The position numbers and the translations under genes are program-made. Below are positions 9,920 to 18,814 of a stretch of DNA of 64,000 nucleotides, one piece after another (positions within the stretch are counted from its first letter, which is position 1; the number at the start of each line of letters is the position of its first letter). The notes under the pieces are model-generated. The model had not been told where the DNA came from, did not search any database, and saw only the letters and a program-made list of their open reading frames with translations. Source of the stretch: Sipunculus nudus (taxonomy: Eukaryota; Annelida; Sipuncula; Golfingiida; Sipunculidae); contig JAPPUL010000082.1 of NCBI GenBank assembly GCA_026874595.1, forward strand, positions 374,001 through 438,000. The letters are read 5' to 3'.

Positions 9920-11563
9920 CTAACACCTGTCAATTAGCTTACGTCTATTTCTATAAAGAGATTGCGGTATCTTATATCTTTTCATCTTCCTATACAATGT
10001 GTCGCGGCTTATTCCAAGCTTACGCGCACTCTCACTTATGCTTTTTGTCCTGTTTAATGCTAGGCTTATATATTTACATTCTATCTCCGCTAGTGTGTTT
10101 GACTCTATTGTCCTTCCTTCTACATCACCGTAAAATAAATGTTCCATAAGACGACTATCTAATTCTACCTTATCTCCTCCTTCATCCCTTCTATCCTCTC
10201 CTTTACCCTCTTCTTGTGACTTTAAATCAAATTGGAACACTTCTTCTGCTACGTAGTCTATTACAACCCCTTCACTATAACTAAATAATCGCTCAACCAC
10301 GTTTCTTAGCTCTCTTACATTCCCTATCCAGCTATATTCTGATAATCGACTCATTACGTTATTTGTAAATATTTTATCCTTCGCATACTTTCTATTTAAC
10401 TCTCTTAGAAAATGTTTTGCTAATAACGGTATGTCTTCAATTCGCTCTCTTAATGGCGGGATCTCTATGCTAAATACACTTATTCGAAAATATAAATCGT
10501 CTCGGAAAAGCCCTTGCAATAACTGACTGCGTAAGTCTCGATGCGTTGCTGATATTAGCCTTAGATCTACTTTATAACTCTTGTCGCTTCCAAGTGGACG
10601 CACTTCCTTCGTCTCTAGGACCCTTAGTAGCTTTACTTGTAAGCTTAAATCTAAATCCCCTATCTCATCAAGAAATAATGTTCCGCCATCTGCCTCCAGG
10701 AAATAACCTTTTTTGCTCTTTAAGGCTCCTGTAAATGCCCCTTTTATATATCCAAAAAGCTCGCTCTCAAGTAAGTCCTTCGGGATTGCTGCGCAGTTTA
10801 TTGCCACAAACGCTCCCTTCCCATATTCTGAGCTTTTATGTATCGCTTGGGCAACCAGCTCTTTTCCTGTTCCACTCTCTCCATAAATTATTACCGGTGA
10901 GTCCATCTTTGATACATCTTTTATGCTTTTGTATATCTTAGCTATACATTCACTACGACCAACCAGCATCTTCTCTTCTTCAACACCTTCTTCAACACCT
11001 TCTTCAACACCTTCTTCAACACCTTCTTTTCCAACTCCTTCTTTTCCAACTCCTTCCCCTATTCCATCCAAATCCTTATATTCTGAAAACGATAAAACTA
11101 ATTCAAGAAAATCTATATCGATAAATTCATGACTCCCAAAATATACATCCGCCTCCCTCAAGTTTACTCCTCCCTCTGTTGCCACACTTTCTAACTCCCA
11201 ACTAAGACCATAACTCTTTGCATAATCTCGGGCACGGCGCACACTCACTACCATCTTCCCCAAATACCTCCCCACAAACTCATACCCAAAACCATATAGC
11301 TTGTCGCATATCTCTTGATTATAAAATCTCTTGCTCACTATAACTAAATCTGCTCTCCCTCGCTTATCCTCAACTATTGTCTCTAGGACATACTCTAGGA
11401 TCTTATCATATTTATAAAACGATAGGAACTCAACAAGACCAAGATTTACGTACTTTTTTAATGTCTCTTTCATTTTTATGTGTGCAGCTAACACATCATC
11501 CAACATCAATATTCTACAACATCTACTTTTCAAAACACGTGACCTCCATACTTCCGTTACCAT
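9920..11563 (-). CDS. Sigma-54-dependent transcriptional activator (AAA+, Fis-type HTH)
   Basis: This 547-residue enhancer-binding protein remodels sigma-54 RNAP. The central AAA+ domain has Walker A GESGTGKE at 228-235, the sigma-54-contacting GAFTGA loop at 275-280, GGTLFLDEIGDL (Walker B) and the R-finger region FRISVFSIEIPPLRERIEDIPLL. A Fis-like HTH closes the protein (SESARKLGISRDTLYRKM). The N-terminal 165 residues resemble a receiver domain only faintly (ILMLDD near the start), with no clear phospho-Asp site, so the input signal is unknown. The linker (about 170-198) consists of EGVGK and EGVE tandem repeats. It is transcribed alone. The start could also be a later ATG. Confidence 0.93.
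   Translation of the reverse strand: MVTEVWRSRVLKSRCCRILMLDDVLAAHIKMKETLKKYVNLGLVEFLSFYKYDKILEYVLETIVEDKRGRADLVIVSKRFYNQEICDKLYGFGYEFVGRYLGKMVVSVRRARDYAKSYGLSWELESVATEGGVNLREADVYFGSHEFIDIDFLELVLSFSEYKDLDGIGEGVGKEGVGKEGVEEGVEEGVEEGVEEEKMLVGRSECIAKIYKSIKDVSKMDSPVIIYGESGTGKELVAQAIHKSSEYGKGAFVAINCAAIPKDLLESELFGYIKGAFTGALKSKKGYFLEADGGTLFLDEIGDLDLSLQVKLLRVLETKEVRPLGSDKSYKVDLRLISATHRDLRSQLLQGLFRDDLYFRISVFSIEIPPLRERIEDIPLLAKHFLRELNRKYAKDKIFTNNVMSRLSEYSWIGNVRELRNVVERLFSYSEGVVIDYVAEEVFQFDLKSQEEGKGEDRRDEGGDKVELDSRLMEHLFYGDVEGRTIESNTLAEIECKYISLALNRTKSISESARKLGISRDTLYRKMKRYKIPQSLYRNRRKLIDRC
10972..11040. repeat. In-frame 12-bp tandem repeat inside the sigma-54 activator
   Basis: About four copies of a 12-bp unit (plus strand CTTCTTCAACAC) are followed by two CTTTTCCAACTC-type 15-bp units. 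They encode EGVE and EGVGK in the linker between the sensor part and the AAA+ domain. Copy-number change would alter linker length without shifting frame. Confidence 0.85.
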
Positions 11564-11933
11564 CCCTTGTCATCATTCCTTATTGTATGCAGGCTAATTT
11601 TATTCCCCCCCTTTATTCCCTATATTCTACCCTTATCTCTTTATAAACTAGCTCAATCGCTTATTACCAACACTTTACTTGTCGTCCTATAGCCGTTTTT
11701 TTTAGCCTTTTTAACTCATAACTTTATAATTAATAGTACTTAACAACGATTTACTCCAGCCCTCCTCTTTAAGAAAACAGCTCCTACTAAAGCTTTTAAG
11801 CATTTTAAACCCTAAAACCCTTTATACAAAACATTTTATATTATAAGCACTTTTTTTTTCTTGCTTTTACTTCAAGAACTATTAATTATTTCTTTTATAA
11901 TTTATATTTGCGTTTTATCTTACAGGATTCTTT
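11564..11933. other. Divergent intergenic region, sigma-54 activator / hom
   Basis: 370 bp, strongly AT-rich with T- and A-runs (for example near 11697-11705 and 11849-11858). It separates two divergently transcribed genes, so promoters for both should lie here. An AGGA Shine-Dalgarno precedes hom. I see no convincing -24/-12 (GG-N10-GC) box, leader peptide or RNA gene. Confidence 0.4.
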
Positions 11934-13226
11934 ATGAAAACTATTAATATTTCTATTCTTGGCTTCGGAGTTGTTGGCTCTGGGGTCGCCTCCATCCTTC
12001 TACAACAACGTGAGCTCATTAGAAAACGACGCGGAATTGACATCAATATTAAATCTATCGTTTGTACAGACATCAATAAAAAACGAAATGTCTCCGTCCC
12101 CAAAAGCCTTTTGTCTTCCAATGTCTATGACTCTATCTCTGACCCTTCTATCGACATAATTGTTGAGGCCATAGGCGGCGATACAAACTTCATCTTTAAC
12201 ATCCTCGCTCAGGCACTAAAGAATAAAAAACGTATCGTTACTGCTAATAAAGCTTTGCTTGCAACAAGAGGTAAGGAGCTTTTTGATATCGCTAATAAAC
12301 ATAAGTTAGACCTCCTTTTTGAGGCTAGCGTCGGTGGCGGCATTCCTATTATTCAAACTATTCGGGAATCTTTAGTTGGAGATAGCATAAACTCTATTTA
12401 TGCCATCATTAACGGGACTTGTAATTATATCCTCTCTAAAATGTCTTTTGAAAATTACTCCTACAACGCCGCTCTTAAAAAAGCTCAGAACTTAGGATTT
12501 GCTGAGCACGACCCTACCCTCGATGTTAACGGGATGGACAGTGCTCACAAAATCGCTATCCTTGCTTCTTTTGCTTTTAACTCCAACATCTCAAGCTCTT
12601 TTTATTATGAAGGTATTCAAAATATTGACTTAATCGATATTAATTATGCTCGACAACTCGGCTTTGCTATTAAACTTTTGGCTATCGCTACAAATACTCC
12701 AAACTCTATCTCTGTTTGCGTTCACCCCTCTTTACTCCCTTTGCAAAACCCTCTTGCTAATATTCATGACGAGTATAATGCCATTCTCGTTAATTCTCAG
12801 TTCCTAGGCACTTCTATTTATAGTGGCAAAGGCGCCGGCAGCTTCCCTACCGCTAATGCCATAATTGGCGATATCGTTACTGTTGCCACCAATATCGCTT
12901 TTAACTTAGAGTTTAATGAATATAAAAATATTCACTACGAACAAAAAAGCCTAACCCCTATTTACCATAACTATTACGACTACTACATCCGTTTCAATAC
13001 TTTAGATAAATATGGCATCCTAAGCAAGATCACTAATGTATTTGCTAAATACAAAATCAGTATCGCTCAGGTTATTCAAAAAGGTAGGCATAAAAAGAAC
13101 TTTGTTCATCTTGTCATTTCTACTCACAAAACCAAAGAATCTAATGTCTTAGCTGCTCTAAAAGAACTTCATTCCCTAAACAACATTATTGACAAACCCT
13201 CTACGCTTATGCGTATTGTTAATTGA
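11934..13226 (+). CDS. hom: Homoserine dehydrogenase with C-terminal ACT domain
   Basis: This 430-residue NAD(P)-dependent enzyme reduces aspartate semialdehyde to homoserine for threonine, methionine and (via threonine) isoleucine synthesis. It shows the Rossmann motif GFGVVGSGVASIL at the start, TANKALLATRG, the family signature ASVGGGIPIIQTIRESL-GDSI with INGTCNYILSKM, and GKGAGSFPTANAIIGDIV. The C-terminal ACT domain (about 345-425; FNTLDKYGILSKITNVFAKY) would bind a regulatory amino acid, usually threonine. AGGA lies upstream of the ATG. The codons favour C/T endings, unlike most other plus-strand genes here. Its 3' end has been copied just downstream. Confidence 0.96.
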   Translation: MKTINISILGFGVVGSGVASILLQQRELIRKRRGIDINIKSIVCTDINKKRNVSVPKSLLSSNVYDSISDPSIDIIVEAIGGDTNFIFNILAQALKNKKRIVTANKALLATRGKELFDIANKHKLDLLFEASVGGGIPIIQTIRESLVGDSINSIYAIINGTCNYILSKMSFENYSYNAALKKAQNLGFAEHDPTLDVNGMDSAHKIAILASFAFNSNISSSFYYEGIQNIDLIDINYARQLGFAIKLLAIATNTPNSISVCVHPSLLPLQNPLANIHDEYNAILVNSQFLGTSIYSGKGAGSFPTANAIIGDIVTVATNIAFNLEFNEYKNIHYEQKSLTPIYHNYYDYYIRFNTLDKYGILSKITNVFAKYKISIAQVIQKGRHKKNFVHLVISTHKTKESNVLAALKELHSLNNIIDKPSTLMRIVN

Positions 13227-13227
13227 T

Positions 13228-13265
13228 CTTTTCTATATCTTTTCTATATCTTTTCTATATCTTTT
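13228..13265. repeat. 11-bp tandem repeat after hom
   Basis: Three perfect copies of CTTTTCTATAT start two bases after the hom stop codon, followed by a partial unit. They lie between hom and the degraded copy of its 3' end. Confidence 0.85.
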
Positions 13266-13271
13266 AACAAA

Positions 13272-13408
13272 ATAGGCATAGCTTTCTCCATCTTCTCATT
13301 TTCTACTCTCAATACCAAAGAATCTAATGTCTTAGCTGCTTAAAAGAACTTCATTCCCTAAACAACATTATTGTCAAACCCTCTACGCTTATGCGTATTG
13401 TTAATTGA
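13272..13408 (+). pseudogene. Degraded duplicate of the 3' end of hom
   Basis: This segment repeats the last part of hom (source about 13083-13232), including the stop codon and the GATCTTTT that follows. The stretch from ACCAAAGAAT to the stop is nearly identical. A loss in GCTGCTCTAAAAG (now GCTGCTTAAAAG) shifts the frame, and GACAAA has become GTCAAA. The 5' part is more diverged. It has no start and is a dead fragment. Confidence 0.85.
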
Positions 13409-13426
13409 TCTTTTTTGTTATAATCT

Positions 13427-14233
13427 TTAACCACGGAAAAACGATATCGCAAGTCGTTGCCCTGCGTTATTTATTACTCGGGCAAAGGCTCGCATTAACG
13501 GATCGCCTTGCCCTTTGAATAATCCAGTATAAAGGATTATTGATGTGTCACTCCAGCTTTCTATAGCTTTTGATCGCCATAAAACTCGACCCGTCTTTAG
13601 ATCATATAAATACCCTTTTGCGTTTACATAAACTGCCCACGTTGAGAAAAAGCCACTACTAGTATCAGGATCATCACTTGGTTTATACTGACTAATTTTT
13701 ATATCATTTATACGCAGATCAAAGACTAACTTCGCTTTTGATAGATAAGATTTGTACTTCTCAAAATCTTTACGTCTTTCCTTTCCACGTCGCGATACTT
13801 TTTGTTGGGAGAGCTTTATATTTGATTTTAGCTTAAATTTAGACTGCCGTTTCCTAAATTCTACTATAAAACTATTTATAATTGCATCATTAGGCTTAAG
13901 GGATAACAATATTTCATCATGCGGCTTTTTATAATCCTTCTTATACGTCTTAAGCTCTTTTAAATCAACATATTTTGCCTGCTCCTCTAACGCCTTTGCC
14001 TGAGCCTTTTTTACATCTTCCATCAAATCTCTTTGATTTATTTCTTTATATCTACCTATCCTCTCCAAAGTGAATTGTACATCATCTACAAATGATACAA
14101 CATGTGCCACCCCTCCCACATGTATTACCGCCGGATGTACTGCTATACTATTTCTACCACATGAGAAAATCGCTAAAACTCCAAAACCCAAAATGCATAA
14201 AAATAAAACATATACTCTCAATTTACTAATCAT
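13427..14233 (-). CDS. Predicted lipoprotein of unknown function
   Basis: This 268-residue protein has a signal peptide (MISKLRVYVLFLCILGFGVLAIFSC). The Cys at about residue 25 sits in a relaxed lipobox (L-A-I-F-S-C) of the kind spirochaetes tolerate. The mature part is basic, with a helical middle (KKAQAKALEEQAKY), and ends in a region with DLKTGRVLWRSKAIESW, as in several envelope lipoproteins that report on their own expression state. No catalytic motif is visible. It is probably anchored to the inner or outer membrane. Family unknown. Confidence 0.75.
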   Translation of the reverse strand: MISKLRVYVLFLCILGFGVLAIFSCGRNSIAVHPAVIHVGGVAHVVSFVDDVQFTLERIGRYKEINQRDLMEDVKKAQAKALEEQAKYVDLKELKTYKKDYKKPHDEILLSLKPNDAIINSFIVEFRKRQSKFKLKSNIKLSQQKVSRRGKERRKDFEKYKSYLSKAKLVFDLRINDIKISQYKPSDDPDTSSGFFSTWAVYVNAKGYLYDLKTGRVLWRSKAIESWSDTSIILYTGLFKGQGDPLMRAFARVINNAGQRLAISFFRG

Positions 14234-14402
14234 ATTAAGCCTATCCTCATTTATTATAAATTTACGTCTAATAATACAAATATATCTTAGAAAAGTGTTC
14301 CATTAATAAATTAAATGGAAAATAATAAATTACCTTGCTTTTATGCCTTTTGCATAATTATCGCTCTTTCTTATTTTCTAAATCTATACTAAGTTTTAGT
14401 TT

Positions 14403-16298
14403 ATGAATAAAAAACATAACGAACATTTACAAGCAAAATCACAAACCTATCAAAAACTAGCTGCACTATTACAAAAAAAACGTCCCGCTTGGCAAGAACG
14501 ACAAATTAATAACATACTCTCTCATAAAACATTAACTGACGCTGACAAAATACGTAAAATAGAACTTTTAGATGATATAGGTAAGCAGATAACATTAAAA
14601 CAAAAACATTCCTTAAAACAACCAAAAATAAGCTCAAAAGTTAAATCAACAAAAAAAATAACTCAACAAACTAAACAACATGAAAAAATCACCTATACCT
14701 TCGGCTCTAAAAAATATCCAAAGGCAAAATCTCCTCCCAAAAAAACTAAAAAATCTTCCAAAACCATCTTTCAAAAACTCTTTCCTACCCTATACAACTA
14801 TCAGAAAATCAAAGCCTTCGGCTCTAAAAATAATCTCATAATTGTAAAATACTTCCCCCCACGGATAACCCTAAATGAACCTTTTATTAAAACTAAATTA
14901 AGCGAAATTAAAAACCTGCTTGAACCAACATTTAAACTTACTAATAACATTTTAACAAATTACTTTCATACCCTAGAAAAAGAAGAGTTTAACCTCCTAT
15001 TTGAACTAAATCGCTTTATTAAAGAGTATTCATTTATTTTAAATAAAAAAAAGACCCGTCCTCTAAAGACAATTATTAAAGAACTCAAAACTTTAAGAAT
15101 TGCGTGTTTGACCTTAACTTTCAAAGACTATTACAAAAACATTATTGATGAAATTGTATACAAAAGTTTTAAACCCATTTTAAAACAAAGTATAGAAAAA
15201 CATCAAAAGCAGGATAGTTTAGACAAAGCATTTGATAAAGAATATGATAAAGAATATGATAAAGAATACAATTATGAAGACGTTATACTGCCCGGAAAAG
15301 CTCTAAGAACTTTAGTTACTTTATTTCATGCTATTGAGCTTGTAGATATAAAGAAGCATATAAAAAAGTCATATCTTTATTCTAAATATAATATTAAAGC
15401 TTTTAGTAAAACCACTTATACGGCTGATGAGAAGACATTAAAACTTATAAATAATTATATCATTAAACTAAATAATTTTATAAGTGCTCAAGAAGAAGAT
15501 CTTAAATATTTAAAAAAAGTTAAAGAAATTATTAAACCAAACTGGAGAAATCCAAACTTTCAGCTTATAAAAGATTTTATATATAAAAAAAGGCACCATG
15601 AAGTTGATGAAGCAGAGTTTATAGAGGACTTATCCAACCTAGCCGCTTTTACTACCCTTGTCATTGGCGAGTATTTACATGTCTTTGGAAACATCACTTT
15701 AAATAATGTCAAAGTCAAAACTAAAGATTCTAAAACCGTAAACGAGCATCTTTTCCCATACGACATGCAACAGCTTTTTGAAAGCATTGTCTTTACTCAC
15801 AAAAAACTTGAAGATACCATATCCAAAAATCTAAACCAAACACCAACTTTTAATGATTTTAATCTCTATTTAGAAAGGCAAAACATAACAAAAAACAAAG
15901 AACATAACAAAAAACAAAAATATGAGCATGATAAAACTAATAAACTCTTTTTACTAATCATTAAAACTTCTAAAACTTTTTATGAAATCGCAAAACGCCT
16001 TTTCAAAAATTACTTGCAGGAACAAGAGTTTAAAAATATGTCAAGAAACGAAAGAATAAAACTTGTAGCAGAAGGTAATGTTTATGACAAATCAATACCT
16101 TACCCAGACGCTACTGTTAGTTTAAACTATTATCTTAATAATAAGACAATAAAAGATACCTATCTTCTTCTAATACAGTTTGCTACTGAGTTTATACTTT
16201 TATTTAGACACAAGGATATTTTAGAAAAGTTAGATAAAATTGATACTTTTGAGGAGGAGGTAGAGGCTTTACAACGCATTTATAATAGAATGGCTTAA
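14403..16298 (+). CDS. Large lysine-rich cytoplasmic protein of unknown function
   Basis: This 631-residue protein has no signal peptide, membrane segment or motif I recognise. Residues 1-110 are lysine/glutamine-rich and probably disordered (with two FGSKK-like elements). The rest looks all-helical and rich in K, I, L and F. A tandem DKEYDKEYDKEY stretch near 280 comes from a 12-bp repeat. It is similar in size and style to the protein at 47857-49749, and the two may be distant relatives. The next gene, a MerR regulator, follows in the same direction after about 140 bp. I believe such proteins are lineage-specific; function unknown. Confidence 0.7.
   Translation: MNKKHNEHLQAKSQTYQKLAALLQKKRPAWQERQINNILSHKTLTDADKIRKIELLDDIGKQITLKQKHSLKQPKISSKVKSTKKITQQTKQHEKITYTFGSKKYPKAKSPPKKTKKSSKTIFQKLFPTLYNYQKIKAFGSKNNLIIVKYFPPRITLNEPFIKTKLSEIKNLLEPTFKLTNNILTNYFHTLEKEEFNLLFELNRFIKEYSFILNKKKTRPLKTIIKELKTLRIACLTLTFKDYYKNIIDEIVYKSFKPILKQSIEKHQKQDSLDKAFDKEYDKEYDKEYNYEDVILPGKALRTLVTLFHAIELVDIKKHIKKSYLYSKYNIKAFSKTTYTADEKTLKLINNYIIKLNNFISAQEEDLKYLKKVKEIIKPNWRNPNFQLIKDFIYKKRHHEVDEAEFIEDLSNLAAFTTLVIGEYLHVFGNITLNNVKVKTKDSKTVNEHLFPYDMQQLFESIVFTHKKLEDTISKNLNQTPTFNDFNLYLERQNITKNKEHNKKQKYEHDKTNKLFLLIIKTSKTFYEIAKRLFKNYLQEQEFKNMSRNERIKLVAEGNVYDKSIPYPDATVSLNYYLNNKTIKDTYLLLIQFATEFILLFRHKDILEKLDKIDTFEEEVEALQRIYNRMA
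15234..15271. repeat. In-frame 12-bp tandem repeat (DKEY units)
   Basis: Three copies of a GATAAAGAATAT-type unit within the large unknown protein encode consecutive DKEY tetrapeptides, flanked by a related partial unit. Confidence 0.8.
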
Positions 16299-16440
16299 CA
16301 ATTTAACAATTTATATTCAATATATTCTTTATTTCAATATAATCTTTATTATAGATAAATTGTATAAAGCAGATTTTAAAGAAAAACAAAGACCCGTTAC
16401 TTTGTTCTAATATATACTTGCTAATTATAAGGATAGCTTG

Positions 16441-16929
16441 ATGAGGATAGATAAGAGGATAGATAAGAGGAAAGATAATGTGTACTTTACAATCGGACAG
16501 GTAAGTCAAATTGTAAACCTTAAAGAACATGTACTTAGATTTTGGGAAAAGGAATTTAATGAACTTGCCCCCAAAAAATCACCTAAAGGCAGAAGGTTAT
16601 ACTCTAAAAAAGATATTCATATTATAAATACCATAAAAGCCCTTCTATATGAACAAAAGTTTACCGTCTCAGGTGCCCGAATACAACTTACTTCTTTTAT
16701 GCAAAAAAGCAGTATAAAAGATTATGAGAGTACTAAACCAAAAAACGAAACTTATTCACAAAATACTATTTCGTTTAAAGATAATTCAAAAATTACAAAG
16801 AATTTAGCAGATCAAAAAGATTTAATACACAACGCTGAGGACATTAAATACCAAAAACTTGACAATTCTAAACGTAAACAGATTATCGTCGAACTAAATA
16901 ATATTCTTGCTTTACTAAAAAATTACTAA
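16441..16929 (+). CDS. MerR-family transcriptional regulator
   Basis: This 162-residue protein has an N-terminal MerR winged helix (about 16-85): YFTIGQVSQIVNLKEHVLRFWEKEF, then GRRLYSKKDIHIINTIKALLYEQ. The C-terminal half is a charged, Asn/Lys-rich region ending in a helix (QIIVELNNILALL) that could dimerise. There are no clustered Cys, so metal sensing is unlikely. I start at the ATG at 16441 because AAGGA lies 8 bases upstream; an in-frame TTG at 16438 would add one residue. The first codons are repetitive (RIDKRIDKRKD). It follows the large unknown gene and may share its transcript. Confidence 0.85.
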   Translation: MRIDKRIDKRKDNVYFTIGQVSQIVNLKEHVLRFWEKEFNELAPKKSPKGRRLYSKKDIHIINTIKALLYEQKFTVSGARIQLTSFMQKSSIKDYESTKPKNETYSQNTISFKDNSKITKNLADQKDLIHNAEDIKYQKLDNSKRKQIIVELNNILALLKNY

Positions 16930-17012
16930 AAAATACCGAAATTATCCGCTAGACAATTCCTCATCGCTATATTATTTTTTTTATAAAATACTACTTTAAC
17001 ATTGGAGGACTT

Positions 17013-17543
17013 ATGAGGGCACTTATCAGAAGTTTAAACACATTTTTAACTCTTATTTTAACTCTTATTTTAACTGTTTCATTTTCCTTTGCTGACCAAA
17101 AAACTCATGAAAGGCAGTTTAAAAATATTCAGGATGAACTGTTTTTCCTACTAAAACAGCATCAAAAACATATCAACTTGATATATAAGAATATTGGCTT
17201 TGATAGCTTCGAAAAAGAGTTTTTTGCAACTCCAGACTTTATTAAGCACGATATTAGTAAAGGATTCCTTATAAATATAGACAATGCCATTAGAAATGGT
17301 TCTGTCAAAGGGTTTACTGCTATCTCATATACAAGCTCATCGCTCATAAACGGAAAGTTTCATTCTGTTAGCTACAAGTATAAAAATGATGGCTACAAAA
17401 TCCTTCTTACAAGAGTTACAAATAATAATGGCAATGTCCTTAAAGCTTCATACAAATATAATGTTAAGAACAAAACCTTACTCGTTAACGACTTTAGAAA
17501 CAATAAGATAATTCATAAAAAGTCGCATTCTATAAGAATATAA
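17013..17543 (+). CDS. Exported protein of unknown function
   Basis: This 176-residue protein has a clear Sec signal peptide (about 1-27, the hydrophobic core built from repeated LILTL, ending SFADQ). There is no lipobox Cys. The mature part is basic with alternating Tyr/Lys-rich strands (FHSVSYKYKNDGYKILLTRVTNN), suggesting a beta-rich periplasmic domain. A strong GGAGGA precedes the ATG. The repeated LTLIL in the signal peptide comes from a short DNA repeat. No family recognised. Confidence 0.7.
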   Translation: MRALIRSLNTFLTLILTLILTVSFSFADQKTHERQFKNIQDELFFLLKQHQKHINLIYKNIGFDSFEKEFFATPDFIKHDISKGFLINIDNAIRNGSVKGFTAISYTSSSLINGKFHSVSYKYKNDGYKILLTRVTNNNGNVLKASYKYNVKNKTLLVNDFRNNKIIHKKSHSIRI

Positions 17544-17591
17544 GCTGTCAAAATATTTAATTCGCACTGTGGGCAACAAGGGACAAATATG

Positions 17592-17649
17592 GCTATATAG
17601 CTTAGCGACTGCAAGGACTAAATAATGTCTTCGGATGCGGCTATATAGC
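17592..17649. repeat. Two copies of a 10-bp palindrome
   Basis: GCTATATAGC, a perfect dyad, occurs at 17592-17601 and 17640-17649, exactly 48 bp apart, in the gap between two convergent genes. Flanking GGGACAA is also repeated. It could be a pair of protein-binding sites or part of a folded 3' untranslated RNA. Confidence 0.55.
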
Positions 17650-17710
17650 GGCTTGTAACAGGGACAATAACAATGACACACATGCTTATTAACGCTACTT
17701 AAACTTAACG

Positions 17711-18682
17711 CTACTTAAACTCAGATAAATCAAAATCAAGCACTTCTTCTTGTCCTTCTTCTTCTTCTTGCACTTCTTGCCTTTCTAAGCCCCTTTCTTG
17801 CCTTTGTGCTGCTTCGTCTACTTCTCCTCCTGAAGGGTCTTTTCCCTTTTTAGGCAATGCTTTAGAATCTGATTGTATGGGGTTTGGCTTTTTAGTGTAT
17901 AAAAAACTGCTGCTTTTAGTTGTAAGATAATTACCTGTTTCTCCTCTTGCAACCACCCTCCATTCCACACTGCCCCGTAAAGACAAACTCTTCATATAAA
18001 CAAATGATTCCGTTCCGCTGTAATACAACATGTCGCCTATATAAAAATCATATGTCTTGGCATCGTATAAAGTCGTCCATTCAAAAAATATCCCTTTCTT
18101 ATCAAAACCTCCTCTAACTACATCTCCTTCCTTCGGTAACAGTAATATTAGTTGTCTGCCTACTTCTAAAACTCGGGGTAAGGCGTATTTTAAGTTCTCA
18201 CGATGCCCAAAGCCATATATATCTTTATAACTGTAAAGTCTATCTACTGTCTCCCGACTAAACCCTTCAGGATCTAGTGCCCTTTGGATACTTATTTCTA
18301 CCCACCTGCGCTTTATCCCCAGTTTTAACAAAAGTCGACTACAATATAATCTTACCTTCGGATCGCGATTCAAAAGCCCCCCCAATACCCCCTTTACCAC
18401 ATTATATTGTCCTGCCCCTTTCTCAGAACCATATAATATCTCTGCTACGCTAAAACCTCTTAAGGACAACGTTTCTCGTAAACTCATTACGTATTGACTG
18501 AATTGCTCAAGACGATTATATGTTATATATTGCAAAACCTCCTCATCTGCACTTTGTAGCTTATATAATATCATTTTATTTGACCTTTCTAAAGCTCGTT
18601 CTTTTTCTAGATCGCTTTGTGATATTATGCCTTGGCTAAAAAGTAGGAGAACTATTGCTGCCTTTTGAATTGATTTTATCAT
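17711..18682 (-). CDS. Exported protein with HEAT-like region and acidic tail, unknown function
   Basis: This 323-residue protein has a signal peptide (MIKSIQKAAIVLLLFSQGIISQ). A helical part around 80-140 (GLLNRDPKVRLYCSRLLLKLGIKRRW) looks like a HEAT-type repeat. It is followed by a beta-rich module near 185-260 (FEWTTLYDAKTYDFYIGD) resembling a fibronectin-type fold. The last 60 residues are Q/E-rich and end DFDLSEFK. It is likely periplasmic. No catalytic motif and no confident family. Confidence 0.65.
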   Translation of the reverse strand: MIKSIQKAAIVLLLFSQGIISQSDLEKERALERSNKMILYKLQSADEEVLQYITYNRLEQFSQYVMSLRETLSLRGFSVAEILYGSEKGAGQYNVVKGVLGGLLNRDPKVRLYCSRLLLKLGIKRRWVEISIQRALDPEGFSRETVDRLYSYKDIYGFGHRENLKYALPRVLEVGRQLILLLPKEGDVVRGGFDKKGIFFEWTTLYDAKTYDFYIGDMLYYSGTESFVYMKSLSLRGSVEWRVVARGETGNYLTTKSSSFLYTKKPNPIQSDSKALPKKGKDPSGGEVDEAAQRQERGLERQEVQEEEEGQEEVLDFDLSEFK

Positions 18683-18698
18683 CTTTTAAATTTAATTC

Positions 18699-18801
18699 TT
18701 TATTAGTGTCTTCTTTATTTTAGTGTCTTCTTTATTTTAGTGTCTTCTTTATTTTAGTGTCTTTTTTTTTTAGCGTCTTTTTTTTTAGTGTCTTTTTTTT
18801 A
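18699..18801. repeat. 17-bp tandem repeat array
   Basis: About four units of TTTATTTTAGTGTCTTC are followed by shorter TTTTTTTAGYGTC variants. The array fills the space between two divergent genes (17711-18682 minus and 18815-19192 plus). It therefore lies where their promoters should be. Confidence 0.85.
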
Positions 18802-18814
18802 ATAGCTTTAAGCT

